Source of the DNA: Neoceratodus forsteri
Taxonomy: Eukaryota; Chordata; Ceratodontiformes; Ceratodontidae
DNA length: 64,000 nucleotides
Reading direction: 5' to 3'
Assembly (NCBI GenBank): GCA_016271365.2
Contig: CM028131.1
Span: 168,272,501 to 168,336,500 of the forward strand
Shown: positions 34,016-45,297 of the stretch, piece by piece
Layout of the letters: each line of letters begins with the position of its first letter
How positions within the stretch are numbered: the stretch's first letter is position 1
Position numbers and translations under genes: made by a program
Notes under the pieces: model-generated
What the model was told of the DNA's origin: nothing
The model's input: only the letters and a program-made list of their open reading frames with translations
Databases searched by the model: none

Positions 34016-34660
34016 AATAGAGTCAGTGGAATGCTAAGATGCATAAGGAGGGGTATCTCCAGCAGGATGAGGGAGGTGGTGTTGCCACTTTATTGCTCAC
34101 TGGTGAGACCGTGCCTGCAGTATTGTGTCCAGTTCTGGAGGCCACATCTCAGAGAGAACATAGACAGGGTAGAGGCAGTCCAGAGCAGGGGTTGCAGCAA
34201 AAACCCTACAAGGAGAGACTGAGAGATCTCAACATGTACACCCTGGAAGAGAGGAACCCAACAGGTGACATGATAGAGACCTACAAGTATCTCACAGGGA
34301 TTAAGTAAGTTCAGGAGGGGACTCTCTTTCAAATTAGATAGAGCACCAGGACCAGGAAGCATGCAGTGAAGCTGGAGGGGGATTTTGAGAGGGGTGTAAG
34401 GAAGTACAACTTCACTGAAAGTGTTGTAGATACCTGGAACAGACTACCAGCAGAAGTGATGGAAGTGAAACCAGTGAAGGGCTTCAAGCATGAGTGAGAC
34501 AGACACAGGGGTACATCAATATATAGGCGGGGATAAGTGAGGGTCACCGGAGACCAATTAAGGTCTGCTGAGACAGATTAGGCAGGGAACATCTGGGCAG
34601 ACTTGGTGGATCAAGCAGTCCTTTTCTGCTGACAAATCCTACGTTTATATGTTTGAACCC
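34016..34660 (+). pseudogene. CR1 3' end, right arm of inverted pair
   Basis: The plus strand carries LRCIRRGISSRMREVVLPLY, LQYCVQFWRPHLRENIDRVE (34034-34170), RDLNMYTLEERNPTGDMIET (about 34227), then the 3' UTR with GACTTGGTGGATCAAGCAGT (about 34599) and the end near 34650. It mirrors 33385-34015 with a spacer of about 25 bp. Confidence 0.85.
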
Positions 34661-35215
34661 CCCCAACACTGATTTTACACAAACCATCTGTCTCTGTAGC
34701 TTAAATTACCCAACCACCACTCTGTGTGAAAAAATATTCTCTGGTATCCGTCCTAATTTTGCTCCCCAATTTCAGCTTCATAGAGTTTTCCCTGGTATTC
34801 GTATTACCACTCAGCTTAAACAGCTCCCCAGTCCCCACTACCAACCCTGTTTACCCCATGGAGGTATCTGTACAATATGTTTCAGTCATGTACCCCTCTC
34901 TCCTCCACTCCTTAAGTACATGATTATATCATGCAAGTTCTTCTCATAAGTCCTTTCCTGTTGTCTCTGAATCATCTTGGTTGCCTCCTCTGCAGCGCCT
35001 CCACCTTGTCACTGTGATTTTTTCAAATAGAGTCTCCAAAACTGCACACAGTACAGTACTCCAGGTGAGTACAAGTCAATGAACTATACCGTGGTAGAAC
35101 CACCGCTCTTCTGCCTGCTGATTGCCCTTTCTATGCACCCCAGCGTACTATCAGCCATTCCCACAGCCTCGTTGCATTACGCTGTTGTCTTTTGGTTGTC
35201 CAAAATTATTACTCC
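34655..35215 (-). pseudogene. CR1/L3-like LINE 3' portion, minus strand
   Basis: The region shows landmarks of the CR1 3' coding region in reverse: a CTGCACACAGTACAGTACTC block (outside-evidence 'VQF/MQYS' region, about 35042), CCTTTCTATGCACCCCAGCG (about 35129) and TCATGTACCCCTCTCTCC (about 34886). It belongs to a different and older subfamily than the neighbouring CR1 pair. Confidence 0.65.
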
Positions 35216-35645
35216 CCAGTAGGCATGTGCGAGAAATAAATAGCATTTCCTGAATGTCATGAATAATAGGCTATTTGCTACTCAGGAAGAAAATGAATAA
35301 TTAATGCTATATATTCATGGCTGTTCAGCATTTTGTTATTCGGCAGGAGTTTAAGATCTCCCAAGAATTTCTGTCCAATCAAAGGCCTCTTTGAAAACTC
35401 AATGAAGGCAGGTCATGTGACCCAGCACTCATAGACACTTCAGGCAGGAGAGGCAAATGATAAGTCAAGCTGCTGCAGAGAGAGAATCTACTTCCATCCA
35501 CTTGTTAATACTAGAAAAAAATCAGAAATCTTGACATTTTTGTTCCCTGTCTAAATCCCAAGCTATAGAGTGTCAGTTTTTCCCACTGTAGGGTAAAGAA
35601 TTAGGCTTTTAAGAAAGGGAAAATACTAGGGCTGTTTAGTGTTTG
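35216..35645. other. unassigned DNA, possible hAT terminus at left
   Basis: TAGGCATGTGCGAGAAATAA (35220) resembles hAT-type termini, but I cannot find a matching inverted end. The rest is unrecognised. Confidence 0.3.
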
Positions 35646-35649
35646 CTGA

Positions 35650-35782
35650 AAGACAGAGAGAGAGAGAGAAAGAGAGGGAGGGAGGGAGGGCAGAGAGGCC
35701 CCAACAGCATTCATGCATGTACACAAACACACACACACACACACATGCACAGCCTGCTGGGGCTGTGTGTGTGTGTACTAAG
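35650..35782. repeat. (GA)n, (GGGA)n and (CA)/(GT)n microsatellites
   Basis: Short GA, GGGA, CA and GT runs follow one another at 35655-35690, 35720-35745 and 35765-35777. Confidence 0.85.
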
Positions 35783-36067
35783 TGAGACTTAAACCTGCAG
35801 TTTAGTGAAGAAGATTAACAGGTTAAAGGATGAAGGTTTGCAGGGGTTTATTTTGTTCAGAATGTAAGGTTTTTGCAACATACTTATCTGAACAAAGAAC
35901 AAGGCAAGTAGTATAACTGAAATGCAGTTGGCTTAGGGACATTTTTACATTCACTTGCACGCATGCACAAGGAACGTCTTGCAACAGTATGAGTTTTGGA
36001 GGTGTGTGACCCTCCTCCCCAATGCAGTGCTCAGTGTAGCAGGCGAGACCCTAGGGGACCAATACAT

Positions 36068-36201
36068 GCCGAGCTGTGTATGACAGCAGTTCGGCTGTGT
36101 TGGACTTCACTTCTGAGAAAAGGTCCTCTGCAGTCAGCGGTGGTAGCATGTATGCAATTAGCATACCACCTCAGCCGAACTGCTGTCATGCACAGCTCGG
36201 C
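36068..36201. repeat. conserved 30-bp inverted repeat in copy B
   Basis: The 30-base arms at 36068-36097 and 36172-36201 (GCCGAGCTGTG... CAGTTCGGCTG) are complementary at 29 of 30 positions, with a 74-nt loop. The equivalent arms in copy C (about 50266-50295 and 50371-50400) are still largely complementary. Because of the hairpin, the same peptide-like string appears on both strands. Confidence 0.9.
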
Positions 36202-36959
36202 ATCAACACCCTCCCACTTCCTCCCTCTGCTAATCTCCTCCCCCTCCCTACTGTTCTTCTGGCCCCCACATTGTGTGCCGAGGGGGGTGCCCAATCCTCC
36301 TTGACTCATACAGCCCCCCAGCACACAGTGTGACCGACTGGGTGCCCAATCCCCCGTCCACTGCAGCCCCCCACAAAAAACAACTAGTTGGCACGCTGGG
36401 AGCCCACCACAGCATGCTCATGCTTTCCCCCCTTCATACATTGTATGGCCTGTGGGGGTGCCCAATCCCCACCAACTCCAGTCCCCCCCCAGCAAACACA
36501 TAGGTGGCACACTGGAAGCCCACCCCAGCGTACCAACAGCATCCATTTTTTTGATTTTCAATTCCTGTGAAATAAGAAAACAGTCCCTCAATGAATCCTT
36601 GGCTCCCCCAGAAACCCATGCCCACCCTCTGTGCACCCACCTCCACACACCCACTCTCACCTAGGTGGTATGCTGGGAACCCACCCCAGTATACCAAAAG
36701 CATTGTTTTTTTTTTCCTTAACTCCTGTAAAACAAGAAGATGGTCCCTTGGTGAGTGCTTGCCCCCCCCCCCGCCAACTCATGCCCACTATCTGCACACC
36801 TACCTCCCCACACCATACCTACCTCCAGAGGCTGGTGCAATGATCTTCGGTGGACCAGGAACACGTCTGCACTCTTCATAGCTGACACGAAAAGGAGGAA
36901 ATGTCAGTAAGCTGTAAAATGGCATAAATAGGGTTTTTCCAACTTACGTGGATATCTCG

Positions 36960-37790
36960 GCCGTTTTTTTGACTTTTGGCACCAAATTTTCAGCATGGGG
37001 TTCTTGACACCCCTTTTCATGAATTCAGTCACTGTCATGGCATTATTCATTCCTGAAAGGTGATTTCATGGTCACTGCACAGAATCACCTTTCGGGACCT
37101 ATTAACAAAATGACAGTGTTGGTGTCCATGAGGTGGGCTCTCAAAAAGCCTATGTTGCAAATTTGGTGAAAAAATTCCAAGAAATGACTGTTTTATGAGC
37201 ATGCATTGCGCAGTTTCCATACACACTCATACGTTTGTGAATTTGTACTATTTTTACTCCAGATTTTCAACATAGGTAGATTTCAACACCTCCTTCTGAA
37301 CAGTGCAGCTGTCATTTTTCACATCCTGGCCAAAATGCATTTTTGCACTTCCGGCTCAAAGTAACACAGTTGCTGTTCAAAATCAGTGTTCGCTACATAG
37401 TAAGACAATCACAGTGACACTATTCATGAGCAGAGGTCCTAAAATGCCTATGTAGAAAATTTGGTGCAAAAATTCAAAAAAATGACTGTTATACGAGCGT
37501 GCATTGCGCACTTTCCACACACACTCATAACTTCACAAATTTGTCATATTTTCACTCCAGATTTTCAACATTTGCATTTTCCCACACCTCCTTATGAACA
37601 GTACTGCTGTCATTTTTCGCATCCTGGCTGAAATGTGTTTTCACACTTCCGATGCAGAATAGCGCGGTTGCTGTGGGAAATCAGTTTTCAGTGCACAGTA
37701 AGAAAATCATAGTGACATTGTTCATGACCAGAGGTGACAAAATACCTATGTTGAAAATCTGGTGAAATAATTCCACTGAATGACTGTGTT
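36960..37790 (+). repeat. 298-bp tandem units in copy B
   Basis: Landmark CCTATGTTG/AG(C/A)AAAT recurs at 37149, 37447 and 37745, exactly 298 apart. The first unit carries GAAAGGTGATT-17 nt-AATCACCTTTC (about 37063-37101), a perfect 11-bp stem. Confidence 0.92.
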
Positions 37791-38033
37791 ACAAGTGCGG
37801 GTTGCAACGTTTCCATATAGGCGCATACCCTTGAGTATGACCAGGGCGTTAGGGTTCCTAAGACAGACACTTAAGAAGTATGAGGGTGAAATGTTGATCC
37901 GATACAAGAGGAGTTGCAGAGAGGTACTCTGTTGGGATATGGATGCTAAAGAGACATGGATACAAGTGTCATAAATGCTAAACACCAATGTAAATACCTG
38001 CAAGCGAACATTCGGCATTGACAAATGCTTGTA

Positions 38034-39110
38034 TGATATTGTCTTTCTGTGTTCAAAGAGGCTTCTGCAAGGAACATATTTGAAGTGCTGTGCAAACAGA
38101 ATGTGTGCCAAAAACAGAGGCACCATGAGAAGGAAAGCAAAACAAGGGTTTATTCCCAAGATTCACTGTTGATCTGAGAGCTGGATTAAGCATAAATAGA
38201 CTGTTTATAGAACAGTAATTGCTACTTAAAGTAAAAATGGAAAGAATAAATGAATGTCTTCTCATATAAAATGTGCATAAATAATAGCCAACGGCAAGGT
38301 TTTCAAATTAATTTGCCATTATTTCAGTCAAATTTCATGCAAGTGTGCCAAATATGTGATGTTGTTCAATCTGTAACAAAATTATTTCCCACCACTGGGA
38401 GGCAGGGGGTTACCCGTCAGTGCTCATCCCAAGATGGGCATTCTTGGTGCCAGGTCTTTAGGGATAGTGGTGTTGGAGGAACTTAAGAGAGAAACAGGAG
38501 GAGAGCCAACTGCTTCTTGGCTTTCAGAGGGTAGTCTGTTCAAGAAGTTGTGACCCCTTTCAATAGAGATTGCCTAAATATCTGGCACACTATAAGGGGG
38601 TCACCTAGAGGGTATGGCAGCTTTAGGTTGGGGCTATTCCTTCAAAGATAACACCTTGCTCGCCAGTTGGCCTGTACCCCCTTGAAGCTATGGAGAGTTA
38701 CCCTGGTGGGAGGCATGATCGGTAAGAGACACGTAAAGATCCATTGCAGGGTGGCCAGGATGAGGGGTACTAGTGGCAAGACAGGAGGTGCTGTAATGAA
38801 AGGGGAAGCCTGTGGTGTTCCAGGAATGCATACCAGGCTGAGGGTGGCTACATGAATAGCTTAAGAGTGATAGCCCAGGGGGTTAATGGTGGTGGTTTAG
38901 TCTGGTGCAGTGGCCAGAACTAGGGCAGGAGTAGTTCAGCTAGGTGTCTGGGCTTTCACAAAAGGAGATTTGGTGAGAGGTCAGCACAGTGCAGTGTCAC
39001 AGACCACAACTGCTCTGACTGTTCTGACTCATGTAATGTTCTAACTGGCTTTTGAAGTCTTATCCCAAAGAAAAAAACAAGGAGAGACAAGGATCATTAT
39101 GCTTGACATA
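38034..39110. other. unassigned DNA
   Basis: AT-rich to 38380, then GC-richer (38380-39000) with GGTGG and CCAGG runs. No domain, LTR boundary or array can be defended. Confidence 0.4.
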
Positions 39111-39119
39111 CATCTTGGA

Positions 39120-39375
39120 AATACGAAAACAGAACCATCGAGGTGTTCAGCAGAAAAGGACTGCTTGGCCCACCCAGTCTGCCCAGATGTTCCCTCCCTA
39201 ATCTGTCTCCGCAGACCCTAAATGGCTCCAGAGGCCTTCCCTCCCTCCCCCCTGCCTGTTTTCTAATACATCCTGATGTCTATCCCATGCATGCTTGGAA
39301 CAGTCCAGTTTTTGCCTCCACTACTTCGGCGGGCAGTCTGTTCAAGGTGTCCACCACACCACCCTTTCAGTGAAA
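39120..39375 (-). pseudogene. CR1 3' end (copy 4a)
   Basis: Reversed CR1 3' UTR and last ORF2 codons: AGAAAAGGACTGCTTGGCCC at about 39150, CATGCATGCTTGGAACAGTC at about 39286 and ACCCTTTCAGTGAA at about 39361. It stops where copy 4b begins, in the same orientation. Confidence 0.85.
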
Positions 39376-39808
39376 CACAGAATCATAGAATTTATTGGCA
39401 GAAAAGGACAACATGGCCCACCCAGTCAGTCTGCCCTGATGCTCCCTGCCTATTCTGTCTTCACAGACTCTTACTGGTCTCCAGTGACCCTCCCTGCCTA
39501 TTTACTAATATTCCCCTGTGTCAGTCCCACATATGGTTGAAGCCCCCCACTGTTTTTACCTCCACCTCGTCTGCTGACAGTATATTCCAAGTGCCTACCA
39601 CCCTTTTGGTGAAGTTGTGCTTCCTGACATCCCTCTTACACTTCTCCTTCTAGCTTCACTTCATGCCCCCTGGCCCTGGTGCTCTGCCTCATTTAAAAGA
39701 AACTTCCCTCCTGAACCCTGTTCACCCCTGTGAGATACTTGTAGGTCTCTACCATGTCCTTTCTTGCTCTCTTCTCTTCCAGTGTGTACATGTTGAGATC
39801 CCTTTGAC

Positions 39809-40204
39809 CCTGTACACATTGCTGGTCCATTATTAAAAACATTTTTAAAGTCACCACAGAAGTCCGTCTACCCTGTCCTGTACCGTGTTTAAACACGGTA
39901 ACACTGCATCCACACCAAAGGCAGTAATGTTTTCAGGAATGGTTCTGTAGCTCATTCAGTAGCACAGATCCACTGTTGCTGAATAGAGCAACATGAAATG
40001 ATCTCCCATCCACACCACAAGGTAAAGCGTTTTAGGTTTGAATCCGTATTTAAAACCATTTTTAAGAACAGGTCCCTAGCAGGGTTTAAACATGGTTATC
40101 AAGCACGGTTTCAAACTGTGCTCAGTATGGATGTGAATCGTATTTGGGCTTCTTAAAATGTTTTAAGAGCTTTTAAATGTTTGAACAAGCCCAGTGTGTA
40201 CAGG
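39809..40204. mobile_element. MITE-like element inside CR1 4b
   Basis: The ends CCTGTACACATTGCTGG and CCAGTGTGTACAGG (reverse complement CCTGTACACACTGG) are inverted repeats. The element splits the CR1 sequence between GATCCCTTT and CCTTAGTCTC. Inside it has a perfect 20-bp palindrome TACCGTGTTTAAACACGGTA (39881-39900) and a near-palindrome AGCACGGTTTCAAACTGTGC (40102). Non-coding. It is probably hAT-like but the target duplication is unclear. Confidence 0.75.
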
Positions 40205-41223
40205 ACCTTAGTCTCTCCTCATAGGGACTCTCATACATTCCCTGCACCATTTTAGCTGCCCTCCTCTGGACTGCCTCCACTCTGTCTATGTCCTTTCTGA
40301 GGTGTGTACGTCAAAACTGGACACAGTACTCAAGGCTGGGTCTCACCAGAGAGCAATACAGTTGCAGCATCCCTCCCCATCTGTCTGGAGACACCCATCT
40401 CTATGCACCCCAGCATCCCACTAGCTCTACCCACTGCTTTATCACACTGCCCTGCCACTTTGAGATTGTCAGTTATAATAACCCCAAGGTCTCTTCCCTG
40501 CCTAGTGACTGTCAGTATTGTACCTCCCCCATCATCCTATACTTTGCTCCTGGGTTCTTATGCCCTAGGTGAATGATTTGGGCTTTGAACCCCAACTGCC
40601 ATGCTCTTCACCACTCCTAGAGTTTCCTCAAGATCCGTGTGCCACCCTATTATCAATTTTGGTATCATCTTCAAAAAGGCATACATTCTCTTCTCACTTA
40701 TGAAGATATTGAAGAGGGCTGGTCCCAGTACTGAGCCCTGCGGCACCCTGCTGGTCACTCTGCCATGATTAGAGAGAGTGCTATTAACCACCACCCTCTG
40801 TCACCTATCCCTCAACTAGTTTCTAACACAGTTCACCAATTTGGATCCCATTCCTAGGTTGCTGAATTTTTTTTATCAATTTTCTCTGGGGCACAGTGTT
40901 GAATACCTTGCTGAAGTCCAGATAGGCCACATACACTGCCCCCCACTGATCTATTTCGCAGGTCACCCAGTTGAAAAAAGTTATCAGATTTTTCTGGCAT
41001 GGGCCCCCCCACCTATGAATTCATGTTGCCTGTGGCCTTGCAGCACAGTGGATGCAAGATATTCTGCTAGTCTTTCCTGTAGCAGTGTGTCCATTAATGT
41101 CCCCACCACTGAAGTAAGAATGACCGGCCTGTAGCTGCTAGCCTCCTCCTCCCTGATGCTGCTCTTATGTAGAGGAACACAGTCCGGATCCAGATCCCTG
41201 GACAGAGGGAGGAAATAAATCAT
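40205..41223 (-). pseudogene. CR1 element 4b RT remnant
   Basis: Minus-strand blocks: SSYRPVILTSVVGTLMDTLL and HRQHEFIG (40984-41223), motif-A region near 40910 (reversed YLDF-like), SRVPQGSVLGPALFNIFIS (40700-40750), and a 'CVKTGHSTQGWV'-type antisense region equal to the QYSVQF block near 40310. There are frameshifts throughout. Confidence 0.85.
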
Positions 41224-41267
41224 GGAATGTTGATTTCAATAGGGTAAACATACACTCAGGTACCTGA

Positions 41268-41284
41268 GAAACATAGGGTTTACC
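41268..41284. repeat. L1 target-site duplication, left copy
   Basis: GAAACATAGGGTTTACC, identical to 47380-47396; it extends to 19 bp if the next TT is counted. Confidence 0.95.
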
Positions 41285-41514
41285 TTTTTTTTTTTTTGCT
41301 ATTCAAACTTTATTGAGAATTATTAAATACAGGAGTACATCCAGTGAGAACATAAATAGTGATAAAACAACAAACATGAAATATAAGGCACTCCGGATGC
41401 AATCCAATTCCCACCCCACCATTCCCGTTCATCCCCACAAAAGAAAAAAATTATTATATAAACCCCCTCCCTCTCACAGCACACATATATCACATCCTTA
41501 ACATAATATTGCCG

Positions 41515-42177
41515 TTAAGCCAGTTTAATCTGATATAGAGTAGAAGGAGTATAATGGACCCCAAATCCGGTTAAACTTAGACAAGTTATTATGAAGACTA
41601 GCAATAATCCTTTCCGTTCTAAGGTTTGCCAGGAGTTCTTGCAACCATTCACATAAGTAATCTCTAAAGTGTCTTTCCAATGCCTCAAGACCACTTTTTT
41701 AACAGAGGCAGAAATCAAACAAATATGATACTTCCTTTTCCTGACATCAATAGCGGCCATGTCCCCTAAAATACATATCTCCTCAGTAAATAGGTTATCC
41801 AGCCCCAAAAGAGGTTCTAATTTCTGCTTAATACTGTCCCACAGTGAGACTATTTTAGAGCAATACCAGAAAATGTGAAGTAGGTCCCCTTTCTCTTGTT
41901 GGCATCTGAAACAGCAAGAAGAAGACACCATGCCAAGTTTAGTTAATTTTAAAGGGGAATAATAAATGTTGTGCAATAATTTAAATTGCATTATTCTAAG
42001 TCTGACTTGTAGCAAAAATTTATGACACGATTTCCAGATGCCTGCCCAATCAAAATTATGCTCTGGAAAGAGCTGAGACCAATACTGTTTTGGAGCGAGA
42101 ATTAGAGGGTGTATCCAATTAAGTAGTGTACTATATATGGCGGAAACAGCGTGGGCTTTCCCAATCAGTGGTTCCAA
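41515..42177 (-). pseudogene. L1 ORF2 C-terminal domain
   Basis: A 220-codon open piece with LRIMQFKLLHNIYYSPLKL and the Cys-rich knuckle CCFRCQQEKGDLLHIFWYC. It ends in GVHYTPSTLYQIKLA near the element's 3' end. It matches the fragment at 3862-4206 and the region at 58352 onward. It is probably nucleic-acid binding. It is separated from the RT by frameshifts near 42200. Confidence 0.9.
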
Positions 42178-42205
42178 CGTACCATAGAAATCGAGAACTA
42201 CCCCA

Positions 42206-44116
42206 TTAGGAGAAGGCGTGCAAATTTATTAACCACCAAATGACGAGTTGATAAACCTTAAATATCATAACCTGAGAGATTTGAAATTTGTTTAATATAT
42301 CAATTGAAGTAAACCATTTTCCTTCTGCCGATAACAAGTCTTTAACCAATACCTTCCTTGATAGAGGTAGCCAATCACCCCTAATGGGTTTCCCATCTAT
42401 TAAAAGATTAGGATTACCAATTACTGGTTGAGATGAATCTGTAGTATGAGAATATTTTAAAAAGGTACATAATTGCACATGAACTTTGATGGATGTCTCG
42501 ATAAGAGAGTTGCGCAGAGACATGGGGAGGATTTTGGCATACAATACAACAAAGCCCGCATGAGCCCTGAGTTAACTATCTGGGAAATCTCAACTTTAAC
42601 CATAAGGAACGTACTTGGTAGTTTCAGGACCCTGCTACCATAAGCCATCTAAGATATTTATTAGCATGACTGGCCCAATAATACAAACCAACATGGGGAA
42701 GTCTCAGACCCCCAGTCAATTTTGAGGCGATCAATTTATGGTAAGACAGTCTAGGTTTCTTGTGATTCCAAATGAAAGCAGTAATTATACCGTGGTCTTT
42801 TTTAAACCATTTTAGAGGGAGACAAATATTTAACATATTTATGGGATAAAACAAACGGGGAAAAACATTCATTTTTACTAAATTGATTTTACCCCAAATA
42901 GACAAAGGAAGCAGTGCCCATCTTTTAAGATCGGCTTCAATACATTGCAATACTGAATCTAAATTTAGTTGAACCAAACGGGTAAAGGACCTGGTTAAAG
43001 TGAGACCCAAATAATTAATTACATCAGGATTCCAGGCGAACCCAAAAGGGTAATATCATGAGCGTATGTTTTATAATTTAAAGAGAGACCACGATTTTCC
43101 AGTATTGAGCTTATAGTTGGCTACAGCACTAAAATTATCGATAGTTTCAAGTAGAACAGGAATAGAGGAGGCCGGATATGAAATTTGCAACAGCAGGTCA
43201 TCTCGTCGTTAGTACTTTTAGGGTTTGCCCCAAACCTGAATACCCTGAATCTGTTGTTCTTGTTTAATCTGTTCTAATAAGAGGTTCAATATATAAGTTA
43301 AAAAGAAGCAGGGATAGTGGGCAGCCTTGTCTAGTACCAACAAAAGTTTGAAAGGGTCTGAAATTACACCATTACACAATTCTTGCAGTTGGGAACTTGT
43401 AAATGGAATTGACCAAAAGCAAAACTGTTGGAGAAAGCCAAAATTATTCATAACCATAGATAGGTATTTCCAATAAACCTTATCAAAAGCTTTCTCGGCG
43501 TCCAGGGAAACCCAAACCATCGGGTGATCAGTTTCCCTGGAAGCCGAGAAAACGTGTGTCAAAACCCTCAGATGGTCAGTTGAGGATCTTCCTTTCATAA
43601 ATCCAACCTGTTCAACTCCTATTAGTCCAGGAAGAACCCCACTAATCCGATCAGCAAGTAGTTTAGTGAGGATTTTAATATCCTGATTGAGACGTGAAAT
43701 AGGTCTATAGCTAGACACCAAATCCTGAGGTTTACCTGGTTTGGGCAGAAGCACAATTAAGGCCTCAAAAAGAGAAACATCAGTAGTGGCACCATTCAAA
43801 ATACATTGAAACAATCTCAACAGTGAGGGGATTAACTCCTTAGAAAAAGTTTTATAAAAGTTGGCTGAGAACCATCCGGGCCTGGCGTTTTATCAGAAGG
43901 GAGGGACTTAATAACCCGGTCTATTTCGTTCTCTGTAATAGGTACCGTAAGCAGGGCCTGACTAGACTCACTCAAAGAGGGTAAATTCAACCCACTTAAA
44001 AAAGTGCCTATCCTCTCCTCCGATGGTGGGTCCCTCATGGGTCCATAAATCTCTTCAAAATATTTTTTGAATTCTCCCAAGATATCCCTAGAAGTTTTAG
44101 TTGATTCATCCTCCAA
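42206..44116 (-). pseudogene. L1 ORF2 reverse transcriptase, frameshifted
   Basis: Pieces in three phases. 43832-44116: SLPSDKTPGPDGSQPTFIK, the RT entry motif. 43218-43820: SYRPISRLNQDIKILTKLLA, GVEQVGFMKGRSSTDHLRVL and motif A SLDAEKAFDKVYW. Near 43200 the catalytic Asp pair is still readable as DDLLLQIS, but its usual aromatic-Ala lead is damaged. 42624-43010: RWALLPLSIWGKINLVKMNV, the thumb, and RLPHVGLYYWASHANKYLRW. Multiple shifts mean no active RT from this copy. Confidence 0.9.
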
Positions 44117-45297
44117 GGAGTGGACAATGGCACCAACCTAGAAGACTCTAATTGCTTTACCCTCCTAGCTAACAATCGGCCAGCTTTTTCTCCTTGGTCC
44201 GTATATACTGCCCCTGTTTTAATGATCGCCCATTCAGCCTGTTCGCCTAAAAGCCTAAGGTATGAGTCCTGTAACAGAGTTAACTCCTGTCTATAATCAT
44301 CTGACGAGGAGGCAGAAAGCCCGGATTCTTTTTCTCGAATCTGGGCAAGTAACTCTGAAATACGTTTCAACTTCTCCTTCTTTGTCCGGGAGGCAAGCCC
44401 TATCAGGGTTCCGCGTATAAAAGCTTTGAGTGCCCCCCATTCTATATCCGGCCGAGTGGTAGAGTTTTGGTTAAAAGAAATGAATTCCGTTACCTGAGAG
44501 GAAATATATTTAACCAGTTTAGGGTCTTTCAATAATTGATTATTAATTTTCCATCTACCTCCTGGTTTAGGTAAAGATGAAAATGCCATTAAACATGTTA
44601 CTATAGAATGGTCCGATGGTGGCCCAGGGGATATGTCAGCATTCAAAACGTCAGGTAAAAGGGTGTTTGAGATTAAAACATAATCAATTCTAGACAAGGT
44701 ATTATGTACCTGAGAAATAAAAGTAAACTCACAGACCTCTGGGTGGAGAATCCTCCATACATCACAGAGGCCCATTTGGTCCATCATTTCTCTTACCGCT
44801 CTTTGACCAGAGGATAATCCCTTCCTGATGGAACCAGATCTATCCATAGCAGGATCCATTATCAGATTCAAATCCCCTCCTATTACAATAGGTAGATTGC
44901 AATAGGGTGAGAGTACTTCCATTATCTGAACAAAAAATCCAGGGGTATCAACATTAGGGCCATAAATTGAACCCAGGACAATCTCAAAAGTGTGCAATGT
45001 ACCCTTAACAAAAATGTATCTCCCAAACCTATCGTGGATTATTTGAGTCGGATTGAAAGGGACTGACCTGCGTATCATAACCATCACCCCTTTACTTTGG
45101 GTACTACCTTCAGAGGTGAATACCTGACCTATTTGGAGTCTCCGTAACTGATTACACTCAGTATTAAGTAGATGGGTCTCCTGCAGGAACATAATATCTG
45201 CTTTCACATATTCCAGATATTTTAAAGCCTTGTATTGCTTCATTTTATGACCAAGACCATGAACATTCCAACTCACAAAATTTATATTCCTAGCCAT
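44035..45297 (-). pseudogene. L1 ORF2 N-terminal part: APE endonuclease, intact domain
   Basis: A 420-codon frame. The endonuclease spans residues of about 1-240 and keeps all signature blocks: FVSWNVHGLG (Asn11), MFLQETHLL (Glu40), GSIYGPN, VIGGDLNLIMD (Asp/Asn pair), LSRIDYVLI and GPPSDHSIV (catalytic Asp-His). It nicks target DNA for target-primed reverse transcription. Residues 250-420 are the linker before the RT. The frame shifts near 44050, so full-length ORF2 is not made, but the endonuclease itself looks complete. Confidence 0.92.

Larger units (their letters stand above)
35940..38030 (+). repeat. composite repeat, copy B (forward)
   Basis: Starts CATTTTTACATTCACTTGCAC (35939) and ends CATTGACAAATGCTTGT (about 38033). 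In order: a block with a 30-bp inverted repeat (36068-36201), GC-rich subrepeats with GGGTGCCCAATCCCC phrases (36280-36840), the splice-like CTACCTCCAGAGGCTGG block (about 36818), a tandem array with 298-bp period (36960-37790), and a tail with GGGCGTTAGGGTTCCTAAG (about 37844). The organisation is the same as in copy C at 50136-52545. No protein-coding gene is present; the many Pro-rich frames follow the C-rich subrepeats. Confidence 0.9.
39376..41230 (-). mobile_element. CR1 element 4b, interrupted by an inverted-repeat element
   Basis: A minus-strand CR1 with its 3' terminus at about 39376 (AGAATCATAGAATTTATTGG reversed). It contains the C-terminus (39693-39808), then a 396-bp insertion (39809-40204), then continuing C-terminal and RT sequence to about 41230. 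The upstream end lies beside the L1 insertion at 41285. Confidence 0.9.

Noticed and set aside
37840..37860. Telomere-like GTTAGGGTT motif in the composite repeat tail
   Set aside because: A single short match with no tandem TTAGGG array.
35940..38030. Composite repeat as a definite Helitron
   Set aside because: A terminal-type hairpin is present, but no CTRR 3' end or A/T insertion site could be shown.
38380..39000. LTR or internal region of an LTR retrotransposon
   Set aside because: No TG...CA ends, primer-binding site or protein motif could be found.
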